A stretch of 26,730 bases of DNA from DASSKP01 sp035695045 (GTDB lineage Bacteria; Actinomycetota; Actinomycetes; JAFAQI01), in the NCBI GenBank assembly GCA_035695045.1, contig DASSEX010000022.1, positions 1 to 26,730 of the forward strand, given 5' to 3'. The stretch's first letter is position 1; the number at the start of each line of letters is the position of its first letter. Made by a program: the position numbers and the translations under genes. The notes below the pieces were generated by a model, which was given only the letters and a program-made list of their open reading frames with translations, did no database searches and had not been told where the DNA came from. Below are positions 8,898-14,763 of the stretch, piece after piece.

Positions 8898-8906
8898 GGG
8901 TCAGCC
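8892..8906. terminator. Short hairpin built from two convergent stop codons
   Basis: GGCTGA, GGG, TCAGCC form a perfect 6-bp stem with a 3-nt loop. The left arm contains the TGA of the secreted peptide gene and the right arm the TGA of the convergent small membrane protein. It could end both transcripts weakly. Confidence 0.35.
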
Positions 8907-9074
8907 CCGGACGCGTGGGGTCGGTGACGACAACGCGGCCTTGAACCGCTCGTGCGCGGCGACCGACTCGTGCGTCTCGACCGGCCCGCGCGGGCGGGTC
9001 GCCCAGTGGACCCAGCCGATCGCGAGCATCGTCATGACCGTGGGCAGTCCCAGCGTCCACGCCAGGATGGCCAT
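8901..9074 (-). CDS. Small single-pass membrane protein
   Basis: 57 residues. The N terminus is one hydrophobic segment (MAILAWTLGLPTVMTMLAIG), followed by Trp/His/Arg at the membrane edge and a cytoplasmic tail containing GPVETHESVAAHERFKAAL. The tail motif HERFKAAL looks like a conserved element I associate with short actinobacterial membrane proteins of unknown role. An AGAGGCAGG ribosome binding site precedes the ATG. The upstream gap (9075-9168) is relatively AT-rich and has two TTGAC elements on the minus strand but no confident promoter pair. Confidence 0.7.
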   Translation of the reverse strand: MAILAWTLGLPTVMTMLAIGWVHWATRPRGPVETHESVAAHERFKAALSSPTPRVRG

Positions 9075-9168
9075 CGGTGCCTGCCTCTAATTGTTGTGCG
9101 TCAACGGTGTTGCTGACGGTGCGGTTCCCATCGTAAGTCGATTGTCAACGCATCCATACGGTCGAAGG

Positions 9169-9591
9169 TCACGGCACGCCGACCCATTCATCCGTGCCGT
9201 CGCTGAAGACCTGGTGCTTCCAGATCGGGACGGTCGCCTTCAGCTCGTCGATGAGAGCGCGGGCCGCGTCGAACGCCTCCCCGCGGTGCGCGCAAGCGGC
9301 CGCGACGACCACCGCGATGTCGCCGATCGCGAGGTCACCGACCCGGTGCACCGCGGCCACCGCGACGGCCGGGAACCGCTCGGCGATCGACTCGCACAGC
9401 GTCCGCATCTGCTTCTCGGCGTTGGGATGCGCGCTGTAGCCGAGCACGTCGACCGGCTTTCCGCCGTCGACGTCCCGGACCGTGCCGACGAAGACCGTCA
9501 GGCCGCCCGCGGCCCGGTCGGCCACCGCGCTGATGACCTCGTCGACCGACAGCGGCGTCTCGCGAATCGCCACCAGTCGAACTGCCGTCAC
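9169..9591 (-). CDS. moaE: Molybdopterin synthase catalytic subunit MoaE
   Basis: 140 residues, the normal MoaE length. MoaE with thiocarboxylated MoaD converts cyclic pyranopterin monophosphate to molybdopterin in the cytoplasm. Active-site residues known from the family are in place: Arg39 in FVGTVRD, His102-Arg103 in CAHRGE, Lys118 in ELKATVPIWKHQ and Lys125 in the same motif. The start is GTG 9591. It follows the epimerase-like gene by 11 nt and could be read through from it, but a TAGGGT box 8 nt before the start suggests its own leaderless promoter. No other molybdenum cofactor synthesis genes lie nearby; the MOSC gene is 15 kb away. Confidence 0.95.
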   Translation of the reverse strand: MTAVRLVAIRETPLSVDEVISAVADRAAGGLTVFVGTVRDVDGGKPVDVLGYSAHPNAEKQMRTLCESIAERFPAVAVAAVHRVGDLAIGDIAVVVAAACAHRGEAFDAARALIDELKATVPIWKHQVFSDGTDEWVGVP

Positions 9592-9599
9592 GCCGTCGA

Positions 9600-9605
9600 A
9601 CCCTA
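9600..9605 (-). promoter_or_regulatory. -10 box TAGGGT before moaE
   Basis: TAGGGT on the minus strand, 8 nt before the GTG start of moaE. The box overlaps the TAG stop codon of the epimerase-like gene. Confidence 0.45.
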
Positions 9606-10697
9606 GCCGCGCCGGCGGCGACGGGCCGCCCTCGTCCGGGCGATCGCGAGTGCACCCACCACCGCGACGGTTGCCCCCGCGGCTGCCCGGGTGGTGTCAC
9701 GCCGCTGCAGCCGCGAGAGCGCTCCGCCGCCGCCTTCCCCCAACGCATCGAGATGCGCGCGAAGAGCACCGGCGTTGTCCCACTGCGGCTCCCACCCTGC
9801 CGCGCGCAGCTGCTGCGAGCCGACCACCCAGGGGTGGAAGAGGTAGTGGAGCTCGCTCGCCGGCGCCGGGAGCACTCCCACCCGTTGCAGGCGCTCCGCG
9901 GTCGCGAACGCCATGGACGACGGCACGACGATCGACCGGCGACCGCTGGCCTGCTCCACCTCCCGCTGGCTGAGCCAGCCGTCACAAGCGATGGTCACTG
10001 CACCCTCGACCCGCCCGAGTGCAGCCCACTCGAGCGCAGAGACCAGGTCGTCGACGTGGCAGAACTGCCAGTGCGGGTCACCGTCGCGCAGCGCCAGCAG
10101 TCGCGGCGCCTCGAACAGTCGCGGCAGCAACCCGTCGGATACCGGCCCGACGACCGACGCCGGTCGAAGCACCGTGACGCGCGGTCCGTCCGGCCGGCCG
10201 GCGAGCTCGGCCGCGCATCGCTCGATCTCGACCCAGTCGCCGACGAGGGTGTCATCGGCCTCCGCCTGCAGCGGCGCATCCTCCGGAAGCGGCACCGGAC
10301 GTCCCGGTACGGCGCCGTAGACCATCGCACTCGTGACCAGCACGACGCGCTCGACACCCGCGTCGGCAGCCGCCGACAGCACGACCTGCGTCCCGCGCAC
10401 GTTGACCGCCCGGCGTTCGGACGTGTCTGCGTCACCGCGGCGGTCGCACGCGAGATGGACGAGCGTCCCGACGCCTCTCAACCGGCTGGCGAGAGCAGGG
10501 TCGCGCACGTCGGCGATCCGCCAGGTGACGTCGGCCGTCGTCCCGCGCACGGTGTCGATACCGACCAGCCGCTGAGGCTCGTCCCCCTGGGAAAGCCGCT
10601 CGAGCAGCCGGCGACCCAGCTCGCCCGCGGCGCCGGTGACCGCGACCACCGAGGCGCCGCTGCGCCCTCGGCGAACGCGCTTCGCGGCGGCAGGCAT
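9603..10697 (-). CDS. Atypical NAD-dependent epimerase/dehydratase-like protein with C-terminal anchor
   Basis: 364 residues. The nucleotide-binding Rossmann start is clear (VVAVTGAAGELGRRLLERL, residues 17-35), with DVRD at 63-66 and the strand VVLVTSAMVYG (118-128). The usual catalytic YxxxK of extended SDR proteins is absent: the equivalent stretch appears to read DWVEIERCAAEL (154-165). The protein may therefore bind a dinucleotide without ordinary SDR catalysis. The last 30 residues hold a hydrophobic Ala/Val-rich helix followed by RRRRRG, which looks like a C-terminal membrane anchor. ATG 10697 is 30 nt from the divergent DUF2342 gene. Moderate confidence in the family, none in a substrate. 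Confidence 0.85.
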   Translation of the reverse strand: MPAAAKRVRRGRSGASVVAVTGAAGELGRRLLERLSQGDEPQRLVGIDTVRGTTADVTWRIADVRDPALASRLRGVGTLVHLACDRRGDADTSERRAVNVRGTQVVLSAAADAGVERVVLVTSAMVYGAVPGRPVPLPEDAPLQAEADDTLVGDWVEIERCAAELAGRPDGPRVTVLRPASVVGPVSDGLLPRLFEAPRLLALRDGDPHWQFCHVDDLVSALEWAALGRVEGAVTIACDGWLSQREVEQASGRRSIVVPSSMAFATAERLQRVGVLPAPASELHYLFHPWVVGSQQLRAAGWEPQWDNAGALRAHLDALGEGGGGALSRLQRRDTTRAAAGATVAVVGALAIARTRAARRRRRG

Positions 10698-10715
10698 GTC
10701 TTCATCTTCGCGGTC

Positions 10716-10721
10716 TACCGT
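10716..10721 (+). promoter_or_regulatory. -10 box TACCGT before the DUF2342 gene
   Basis: TACCGT ends 6 nt before the ATG at 10728. No Shine-Dalgarno fits in the six intervening bases, so the mRNA should begin at or near the A of the ATG. Confidence 0.6.
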
Positions 10722-10727
10722 GACTGG

Positions 10728-11939
10728 ATGAGTGAGCTCCCCTTCGGTTTCGCCGGCGGCGCCTCGGGCGGCGGCGGCGAAGGCGGCGACGTCCCCGACC
10801 TCGGCGCGATGCTCCGCCAGCTCGGCGACCTGATGTCGGGGCAGCACGGCCCCGTCAACTGGAACCTCGCCAAGCAGTCGGCGCTCACCGTCATCGGCGC
10901 CGACTCCGGCACGACCACCGCGGACACCGCCGCGGTCGCCGAGGCGATCCGCCTCGCCGACATGTGGCTCGACCCGGTGACAGCGATGCCCTCCGGGGTG
11001 ACGACGAGCGAGGCGTGGAGCCGGCGGCGCTGGCTCGAGGCGACGCAGCCCGCGTGGACGCAGCTCGTCGAGCCGATCGCCGGCAGGGTTGCCGCAGCGA
11101 TGGGTGAGGCGATTCCCGAGGAGATGCGGGCGATGGCCGGCCCGTTGATGGGCGTCATGCAGCAGGTCGGCGGACTGATGTTCGGCAGCCAGCTCGGGCA
11201 GGCGCTCGGCAGCCTCGCCCGCGAGGTCGTCAGCTCGACCGACATCGGCTTGCGGCTCGGGCCGCCCGGCGTCGCCGCACTGCTTCCGGAAGGTGTCGCC
11301 GCGTTCGGCGAAGGGCTCGAGGTCCCCGCGGACGACGTACGGCTGTTTCTTGCGCTGCGCGAAGCCGCACACCACCGACTGTTCGGCCACGTCCCGTGGC
11401 TCGCTCCGCGGCTCGTCGAGCTCGTGCGCGGATACGCCGAGGGCATCGCCGTCGACACCTCGCAGCTCGAGGAGATGTCACGGCAGGTCGACCCGAGCGA
11501 TCCGGCCTCGCTGCAGCAGGCCTTGACCGAAGGCTTGTTCCAGCCTCAGCCGACACCTGAGCAGCAGGCAGCGCTCGCCCGGCTCGAGACACTGCTCGCC
11601 CTCGTCGAGGGCTGGGTCGACACCGTGACGCTCGCCGCCGCGACACCGACGCTGCCGTCGGTCGGACCGCTCAACGAGACGATGCGGCGCCGCCGGGCGA
11701 CCGGCGGACCCGCCGAGCAGACGTTCGCGACGCTCGTCGGACTCGAGCTGCGGCCGCGACGGCTGCGCGACGCCTCTGCGCTGTGGGCGTTGCTCGAGAC
11801 CCGTCGCGGGGTTGCCGGTCGAGACGCGGTCTGGGAGCACCCCGATCTGATGCCCGGCACCGACGACCTCGACGACCCGTTCGCCTTCGTCGACCGCGAC
11901 GAGGGCCCCGACGTCGACATCAGCTCCCTCGAGAGCTGA
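10728..11939 (+). CDS. DUF2342 family putative zinc-dependent metalloprotease
   Basis: 403 residues. The family, also described as coenzyme F420 biosynthesis-associated or putative hydrolase (TIGR03624/TIGR03883 relatives), has no proven activity. Its signature is visible as ALREAAHHRLFGHVPWL (residues 209-225), with His215, His216 and His221 as possible metal ligands. The N terminus is Gly-rich (residues 9-20) and an amphipathic Gly/Met-rich segment lies at 135-165 (AGPLMGVMQQVGGLMFGSQL). The C terminus has DDLDDPFAFVDRDEGPDVD, an acidic tail. The gene starts leaderless and converges on the DUF2064-like gene, with a long inverted repeat between them. It is part of the conserved neighbourhood that also contains the PDZ protease and ABC1 kinase. 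Confidence 0.9.
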   Translation: MSELPFGFAGGASGGGGEGGDVPDLGAMLRQLGDLMSGQHGPVNWNLAKQSALTVIGADSGTTTADTAAVAEAIRLADMWLDPVTAMPSGVTTSEAWSRRRWLEATQPAWTQLVEPIAGRVAAAMGEAIPEEMRAMAGPLMGVMQQVGGLMFGSQLGQALGSLAREVVSSTDIGLRLGPPGVAALLPEGVAAFGEGLEVPADDVRLFLALREAAHHRLFGHVPWLAPRLVELVRGYAEGIAVDTSQLEEMSRQVDPSDPASLQQALTEGLFQPQPTPEQQAALARLETLLALVEGWVDTVTLAAATPTLPSVGPLNETMRRRRATGGPAEQTFATLVGLELRPRRLRDASALWALLETRRGVAGRDAVWEHPDLMPGTDDLDDPFAFVDRDEGPDVDISSLES

Positions 11940-11953
11940 CCCTCCTCCTCCTC

Positions 11954-12030
11954 CGAGCGAACGTGATCAACTTCTCTGGCTGATTCGGGCACGCGTAGCG
12001 GCCCGCCACGCAGACGATCACGTTCGCTCG
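11954..12030. terminator. 15-bp inverted repeat between convergent genes
   Basis: CGAGCGAACGTGATC (11954-11968) and its exact complement (12016-12030) flank 47 nt that contain a smaller CGGGC/GCCCG stem. It lies between the ends of the DUF2342 gene and the DUF2064-like gene and probably terminates both. Confidence 0.6.
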
Positions 12031-12039
12031 TGATCAAGG

Positions 12040-12675
12040 TCAGTGGGAGCGAGGACTGAGCAGGGCGCGGGTCGCGTCCCAGCCTTCGAGGCCGGGATCG
12101 AGCCGTACGACGTCCTCCGGCCGCCTGATCCGGTGCCAGCCAGGTCCGACAAAAAGGGCACGACGCGGCGCGACACGCCGGAGCGTCTCGAGAATTTTCT
12201 CCGTGTCCGGATCGAGGTGATCTGCGACCTCGCGCAGCCACTCCGGCAGCGGTAGCCGACAGGCCAGCGCGACGAGACCGCCACCGTCCGCGGGGCATAC
12301 GCCGACCTCTGCCGTGGTGAGCGCGCTGTGCAGCTTGCCGAGCAGCAGCGGCGGGAGGTCCGGAGCGTCGCCGACGACGACGGTGACCTCGTCCGCACCG
12401 AGCGCGGCGATCGCTTCGAGCGCCCCGAGCAACGATGCGCCGGCGAGCTCGACGACGGGCATGCCCGGCCAGACGGTCTCGCGCGCGGCCGCGAAGCCGT
12501 CAGCGACCACGAGCGCCGGCTCGACCTCACGCATCCCCGCCACCAGGTCGACGACGTCCTCGAGCATCGCGAGGACGAGCGCGTCGCCGTCGATGCCGGG
12601 CGGCGCCAGCGGCCGCTCGGGCGCGAGCACTCGAGCGGACCGGGCGAGCACCGCGACGACTCGGCGCGTCGTCAC
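12040..12675 (-). CDS. DUF2064-like protein (GT-A nucleotidyl/glycosyltransferase fold)
   Basis: 211 residues. The order of strands and the motif VTVVVGDAPDLPPLLLGKL (97-115) followed by VCPADGGGLVALAC (126-139) resemble the DUF2064/CofC-like group of nucleotide-sugar-transferase folds. In that group the first Asp-rich loop and the Gly-Gly loop shape the substrate site. The N-terminal loop is shorter than in typical members, so the activity is uncertain. The start GTG 12675 overlaps the TGA of the upstream metallopeptidase gene in a GTGA, indicating translational coupling. A longer open frame upstream to 12936 lies antiparallel in another frame of the metallopeptidase gene and is not used. 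Confidence 0.72.
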   Translation of the reverse strand: MTTRRVVAVLARSARVLAPERPLAPPGIDGDALVLAMLEDVVDLVAGMREVEPALVVADGFAAARETVWPGMPVVELAGASLLGALEAIAALGADEVTVVVGDAPDLPPLLLGKLHSALTTAEVGVCPADGGGLVALACRLPLPEWLREVADHLDPDTEKILETLRRVAPRRALFVGPGWHRIRRPEDVVRLDPGLEGWDATRALLSPRSH

Positions 12676-13214
12676 CCCGCAGCGGCCGCCTGCACCGGCA
12701 GGTTGGCCGCGGCGGTCACTCCTTCGAGGAAGCCACGCGCACGTTCGAGCTTGTCGTAGCCGTCGAGCAGCCGCCAGAACTCCGGTCCGTGTCCGGCCTC
12801 GATGAGATGCGCGAGCTCGTGCAGCAACACGTAGTCGACGACGTAGTCGGGCATGCCGACCAGCCGACGGGACAGCCGGATCGTCCGATCGACAGGCGTG
12901 CACGAACCCCAGCGCTGCCCCTGGTTGTCGACCCACCGCACCGCAGCCGGCTCGGCACGACCGTCGAGGAAGCGCGCGGACAGCTCCGCCGCGCGGGTCA
13001 TCAGCTCGTCGTCACTGCGCAGCAGCCGCCGCTCGGCCGCAAGCACGCGACGCACCATCCGGTCGACCCACTGCGCCTCTTCGGCGCGGGTCAACCGTGC
13101 CGGAACCTGCACGATGATCCGCGATCCGCTGCGATACGCGGAGATCGTCCGCCGACGCCGCGCGCTGCGCACGACGTGCACCTCGGGAGACGCCTCGACG
13201 GCCTCCGCGGTCAT
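12672..13214 (-). CDS. YgjP/M48-like zinc metallopeptidase
   Basis: 180 residues. The zinc site HELAH (132-136) is followed by a third ligand candidate in AGHGPEFWRLL (His142), and the RWGSC motif (101-105) typical of the YgjP/DUF45 (SprT-like) metallopeptidases is present. The N-terminal part carries basic residues (SARRRRT). It is probably cytoplasmic. ATG 13214 was chosen because a TACCGT box lies 7 nt before it, the same leaderless arrangement as in neighbouring genes; the open frame reaches 13391, but that extension runs through the non-coding stretch. First gene of a two-gene unit with the DUF2064-like gene. Confidence 0.88.
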   Translation of the reverse strand: MTAEAVEASPEVHVVRSARRRRTISAYRSGSRIIVQVPARLTRAEEAQWVDRMVRRVLAAERRLLRSDDELMTRAAELSARFLDGRAEPAAVRWVDNQGQRWGSCTPVDRTIRLSRRLVGMPDYVVDYVLLHELAHLIEAGHGPEFWRLLDGYDKLERARGFLEGVTAAANLPVQAAAAG

Positions 13215-13221
13215 GCCCGGA

Positions 13222-13227
13222 ACGGTA
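13222..13227 (-). promoter_or_regulatory. -10 box TACCGT before the metallopeptidase gene
   Basis: TACCGT on the minus strand, 7 nt before the ATG at 13214. No -35 match is evident. Confidence 0.55.
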
Positions 13228-13303
13228 GACGACGCAGCGCCGAGTTTTCTTGCGCACACACCGGGTGGACGGCAATTTCCCAGGTCAGCCAACGGTTTCC
13301 TCA

Positions 13304-13392
13304 TGATCCCCAGCGCTTTCCACACCTGTGTGCAGGCGACGTCCACAGCGACACCCCACGCTGTCCCCACCCTGTCCCCACCGATGTCCACA
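13304..13392 (+). repeat. Run of DnaA-box-like 9-mers at about 11-bp spacing
   Basis: Same-direction 9-mers start at 13316 (CTTTCCACA), 13339 (ACGTCCACA), 13361 (CTGTCCCCA), 13372 (CTGTCCCCA) and 13384 (ATGTCCACA). Weaker copies start at 13304 (TGATCCCCA), 13326 (CTGTGTGCA) and 13350 (GACACCCCA). Intervals are 10-13 bp, close to one helical turn. The streptomycete DnaA box is TTGTCCACA; the copy at 13384 matches 8 of 9 positions. The spacing is not a multiple of three, so this is not a coding repeat. A short palindrome CACACCTGTGTG lies at 13321-13332. The rest of the gap 13215-13303 shows nothing else I can name. Confidence 0.45.
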
Positions 13393-13410
13393 GGGGTACG
13401 ACGTCCGCCG

Positions 13411-13440
13411 TTGACGGGGCCTCGCGCGGGTCCCTAACGT
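13411..13440 (+). promoter_or_regulatory. Strong sigma-70-like promoter TTGACG-N18-TAACGT
   Basis: TTGACG (13411-13416) and TAACGT (13435-13440) are 18 nt apart. This is the best two-box promoter in the window apart from that of the tRNA, yet no protein gene follows on this strand. The predicted transcription start is 13447-13449, exactly at the 5' edge of a long stem. Confidence 0.6.
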
Positions 13441-13446
13441 CTGCGA

Positions 13447-13583
13447 CGACGAAGCCCCCGGTGGGCCGGAAGGGCGCTCGCAAGGGGAAGGCGAGTGGCC
13501 GGACGGTTTCTCCGGGGGCTTCGTGACATCCCGACGACGCCGACCTCCACCCACCCCCCCGGTGAAGGTCGGCGTTCGTCGTC
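13447..13583 (+). ncRNA. Candidate structured small RNA with a seven-C loop
   Basis: Two domains follow the promoter. Domain 1: ACGAAGCCCCCGG (13449-13461) pairs perfectly with 13512-13524; inside are CCGG/CCGG (13466-13469 with 13499-13502) and CTCGC/GCGAG (13477-13481 with 13491-13495), capped by the loop AAGGGGAAG. Domain 2: an 18-bp interrupted stem (13533-13551 with 13561-13583) capped by CACCCCCCC. The G-rich and C-rich loops could pair with each other. Actinobacterial 6C RNAs are known for C-rich hairpin loops, but their usual neighbour genes are absent and I do not claim homology. Alternative: two terminator hairpins, since domain 2 also sits right at the end of the crotonase gene on the other strand. 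Confidence 0.42.
13533..13583 (-). terminator. Hairpin at the 3' end of the crotonase gene
   Basis: On the minus strand this hairpin begins at the crotonase stop codon (13584-13582). Its core is CGCCGACC paired with GGTCGGCG around a G-rich loop. It can end the crotonase transcript, and on the plus strand it would be the last hairpin of the candidate small RNA. Confidence 0.55.
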
Positions 13584-14373
13584 AGCGGCCGGAGAAGTCC
13601 GGGCGGCGCTTCTCCTTCGTCGCGGCCAGGCCCTCGCGAAGGTCGTCGGTCGCGAACGTCACCGGCTGCGCGAGCGCTTCGTACTGCAGCGCGTCCTCCA
13701 TCGACGGATGTCCGCCGGTGCGCAGTCCGGCCTTCGTCAGCCGCGTCGCGATCGGCGCCGCCGTCGCGATCCGGGCGGCCACCTTCAGCGTCTCGTCCAG
13801 CAACGCGTCGGCGTCGTACACGCCGTTGACGAGACCGATGCGCTCCGCCTCGTCGGCGTCGAGGGCGCGTCCGGTGAACAACAGCTCGCGGGCCCTCGCG
13901 ACACCGACCGCCTCCGGCAGCAGCCACGTCGCCGCCATGCCGGCGTGCATGCCGAGCTGCGTGAACGGAGCGGAGAGCTTCGCGCCGCGCGCGGCGTAGC
14001 GGAGGTCGCAGGCGAGCGCCAGGCAGAGTCCCGCACCGATCGCGTGCCCGTTGACCGCAGCGACCGACGGCACCTCGAGCTCACGGATCGACAACCAGGT
14101 CCGGTAGAAGGGCAGCATCCGGTCGCGGATCGAGTCGACCGTGAGGTCCGGTGACTCCCCGATCCACGACAGGTCACCGCCAGCGCAGAACGCCGTGCCC
14201 TGGCCGGTGACGACGACGGCGCGCACCGAGCGGTCACCGCGCAGGCTGTCGATCGTCTCCGCCCATGCACTCGTCAGCTCGGCCGTCATCGCATTGCGAC
14301 GTTCCGGTAGCGACAAGGTGAGGATCACGACACCGTCGTCACGGCGGGTGACATCAAGGGGGCTGTCTGTCAT
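13582..14373 (-). CDS. Enoyl-CoA hydratase/isomerase family (crotonase) protein
   Basis: 263 residues, standard crotonase length. The oxyanion-hole elements are visible: FCAGGDLSW (62-70) and NGHAIGAGLCLALACDLRYA (108-127). By manual alignment to rat mitochondrial enoyl-CoA hydratase, its two catalytic glutamates (E144, E164) correspond to Cys117 and Phe137 here. The protein therefore probably does not carry out classical hydration and may be an isomerase, hydrolase or other crotonase. Substrate is unknown. A TACCGT box stands 7 nt before the ATG, implying a leaderless transcript, and a single DnaA-like 9-mer (TGATCCACA, 14392-14400) lies just upstream. A strong hairpin follows the stop. Confidence 0.92.
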   Translation of the reverse strand: MTDSPLDVTRRDDGVVILTLSLPERRNAMTAELTSAWAETIDSLRGDRSVRAVVVTGQGTAFCAGGDLSWIGESPDLTVDSIRDRMLPFYRTWLSIRELEVPSVAAVNGHAIGAGLCLALACDLRYAARGAKLSAPFTQLGMHAGMAATWLLPEAVGVARARELLFTGRALDADEAERIGLVNGVYDADALLDETLKVAARIATAAPIATRLTKAGLRTGGHPSMEDALQYEALAQPVTFATDDLREGLAATKEKRRPDFSGR

Positions 14374-14380
14374 GAATCGG

Positions 14381-14386
14381 ACGGTA
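14381..14386 (-). promoter_or_regulatory. -10 box TACCGT before the crotonase gene
   Basis: TACCGT on the minus strand, 7 nt before the ATG at 14373, with no Shine-Dalgarno between. Confidence 0.6.
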
Positions 14387-14435
14387 TCTGGTGATCCACA
14401 GGCTCAGCCTCCGGGGCTATTCACGCTCAGCCTTG

Positions 14436-14487
14436 TAGGGTGGCCGCGAGGTTCGGCCGGGCACGGCCGGCGATCGACCCAAGGAGG
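14436..14487 (+). promoter_or_regulatory. -10 box and ribosome binding site of the DUF5679 gene
   Basis: TAGGGT (14436-14441) is a good -10 box without a clear -35. The predicted leader is about 45 nt, contains a small GGCCG/CGGCC stem (14455-14468), and ends in a near-perfect Shine-Dalgarno AAGGAGG (14481-14487) five bases before the ATG. This suggests high expression and contrasts with the leaderless genes nearby. Confidence 0.6.
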
Positions 14488-14492
14488 ACCGG

Positions 14493-14645
14493 ATGGCCGA
14501 TACCTACGAGGGCTACTGCGTGAAGTGCAAGGAGAAGCGGCAGTTCGAAGGTGAAGTGCGCACGAGCGACTCGGGCCGCCGTATGGCCCAAGGTCTCTGC
14601 CCGGTGTGCGGCACCAAGATGAACCGCATTCTCGGCAAGGCCTGA
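14493..14645 (+). CDS. DUF5679 zinc-ribbon protein
   Basis: 50 residues. Two CxxC pairs, CVKC (9-12) and CPVC (36-39), form a zinc ribbon; the sequence between them is charged (KEKRQFEGEVRTSDSGRR). This matches the DUF5679 family of very small actinobacterial proteins, function unknown. It may bind nucleic acid or ribosomes, but that is inference. The strong ribosome binding site and the terminator directly after the gene indicate a single-gene transcript. Confidence 0.9.
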   Translation: MADTYEGYCVKCKEKRQFEGEVRTSDSGRRMAQGLCPVCGTKMNRILGKA

Positions 14646-14663
14646 CACCAGTCTCGTACGGCG

Positions 14664-14698
14664 ACGAAGGCCCGGCGCGCAACGCGTCGGGCCTTCGT
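14664..14698 (+). terminator. Terminator of the DUF5679 gene
   Basis: ACGAAGGCCCG (14664-14674) and CGGGCCTTCGT (14688-14698) pair perfectly over 11 bp, with further GCG/CGC pairs inside. It starts 18 nt after the stop codon. Confidence 0.75.
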
Positions 14699-14763
14699 CA
14701 TGTCCCGGCACCCTGTGGACGCACGGATGCACGCCGCCGGCATCACTGGCATCGTCTGCGCGC

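Noticed and set aside
9753..10727. N-terminal extension of the DUF2342 reading frame
   Set aside because: The extension is antisense to the epimerase-like gene and lacks protein character; a -10 box stands directly before ATG 10728.
13215..13440. Chromosomal replication origin
   Set aside because: DnaA-like 9-mers are present, but there is no AT-rich unwinding stretch and no dnaA, dnaN or gyrase gene nearby; a DnaA-box cluster or operator is more likely.
13447..13583. Naming the small RNA candidate as a true 6C RNA
   Set aside because: Only one hairpin shows a C-rich loop and the neighbour genes differ from those I know for 6C; without a covariance search the name is not justified.
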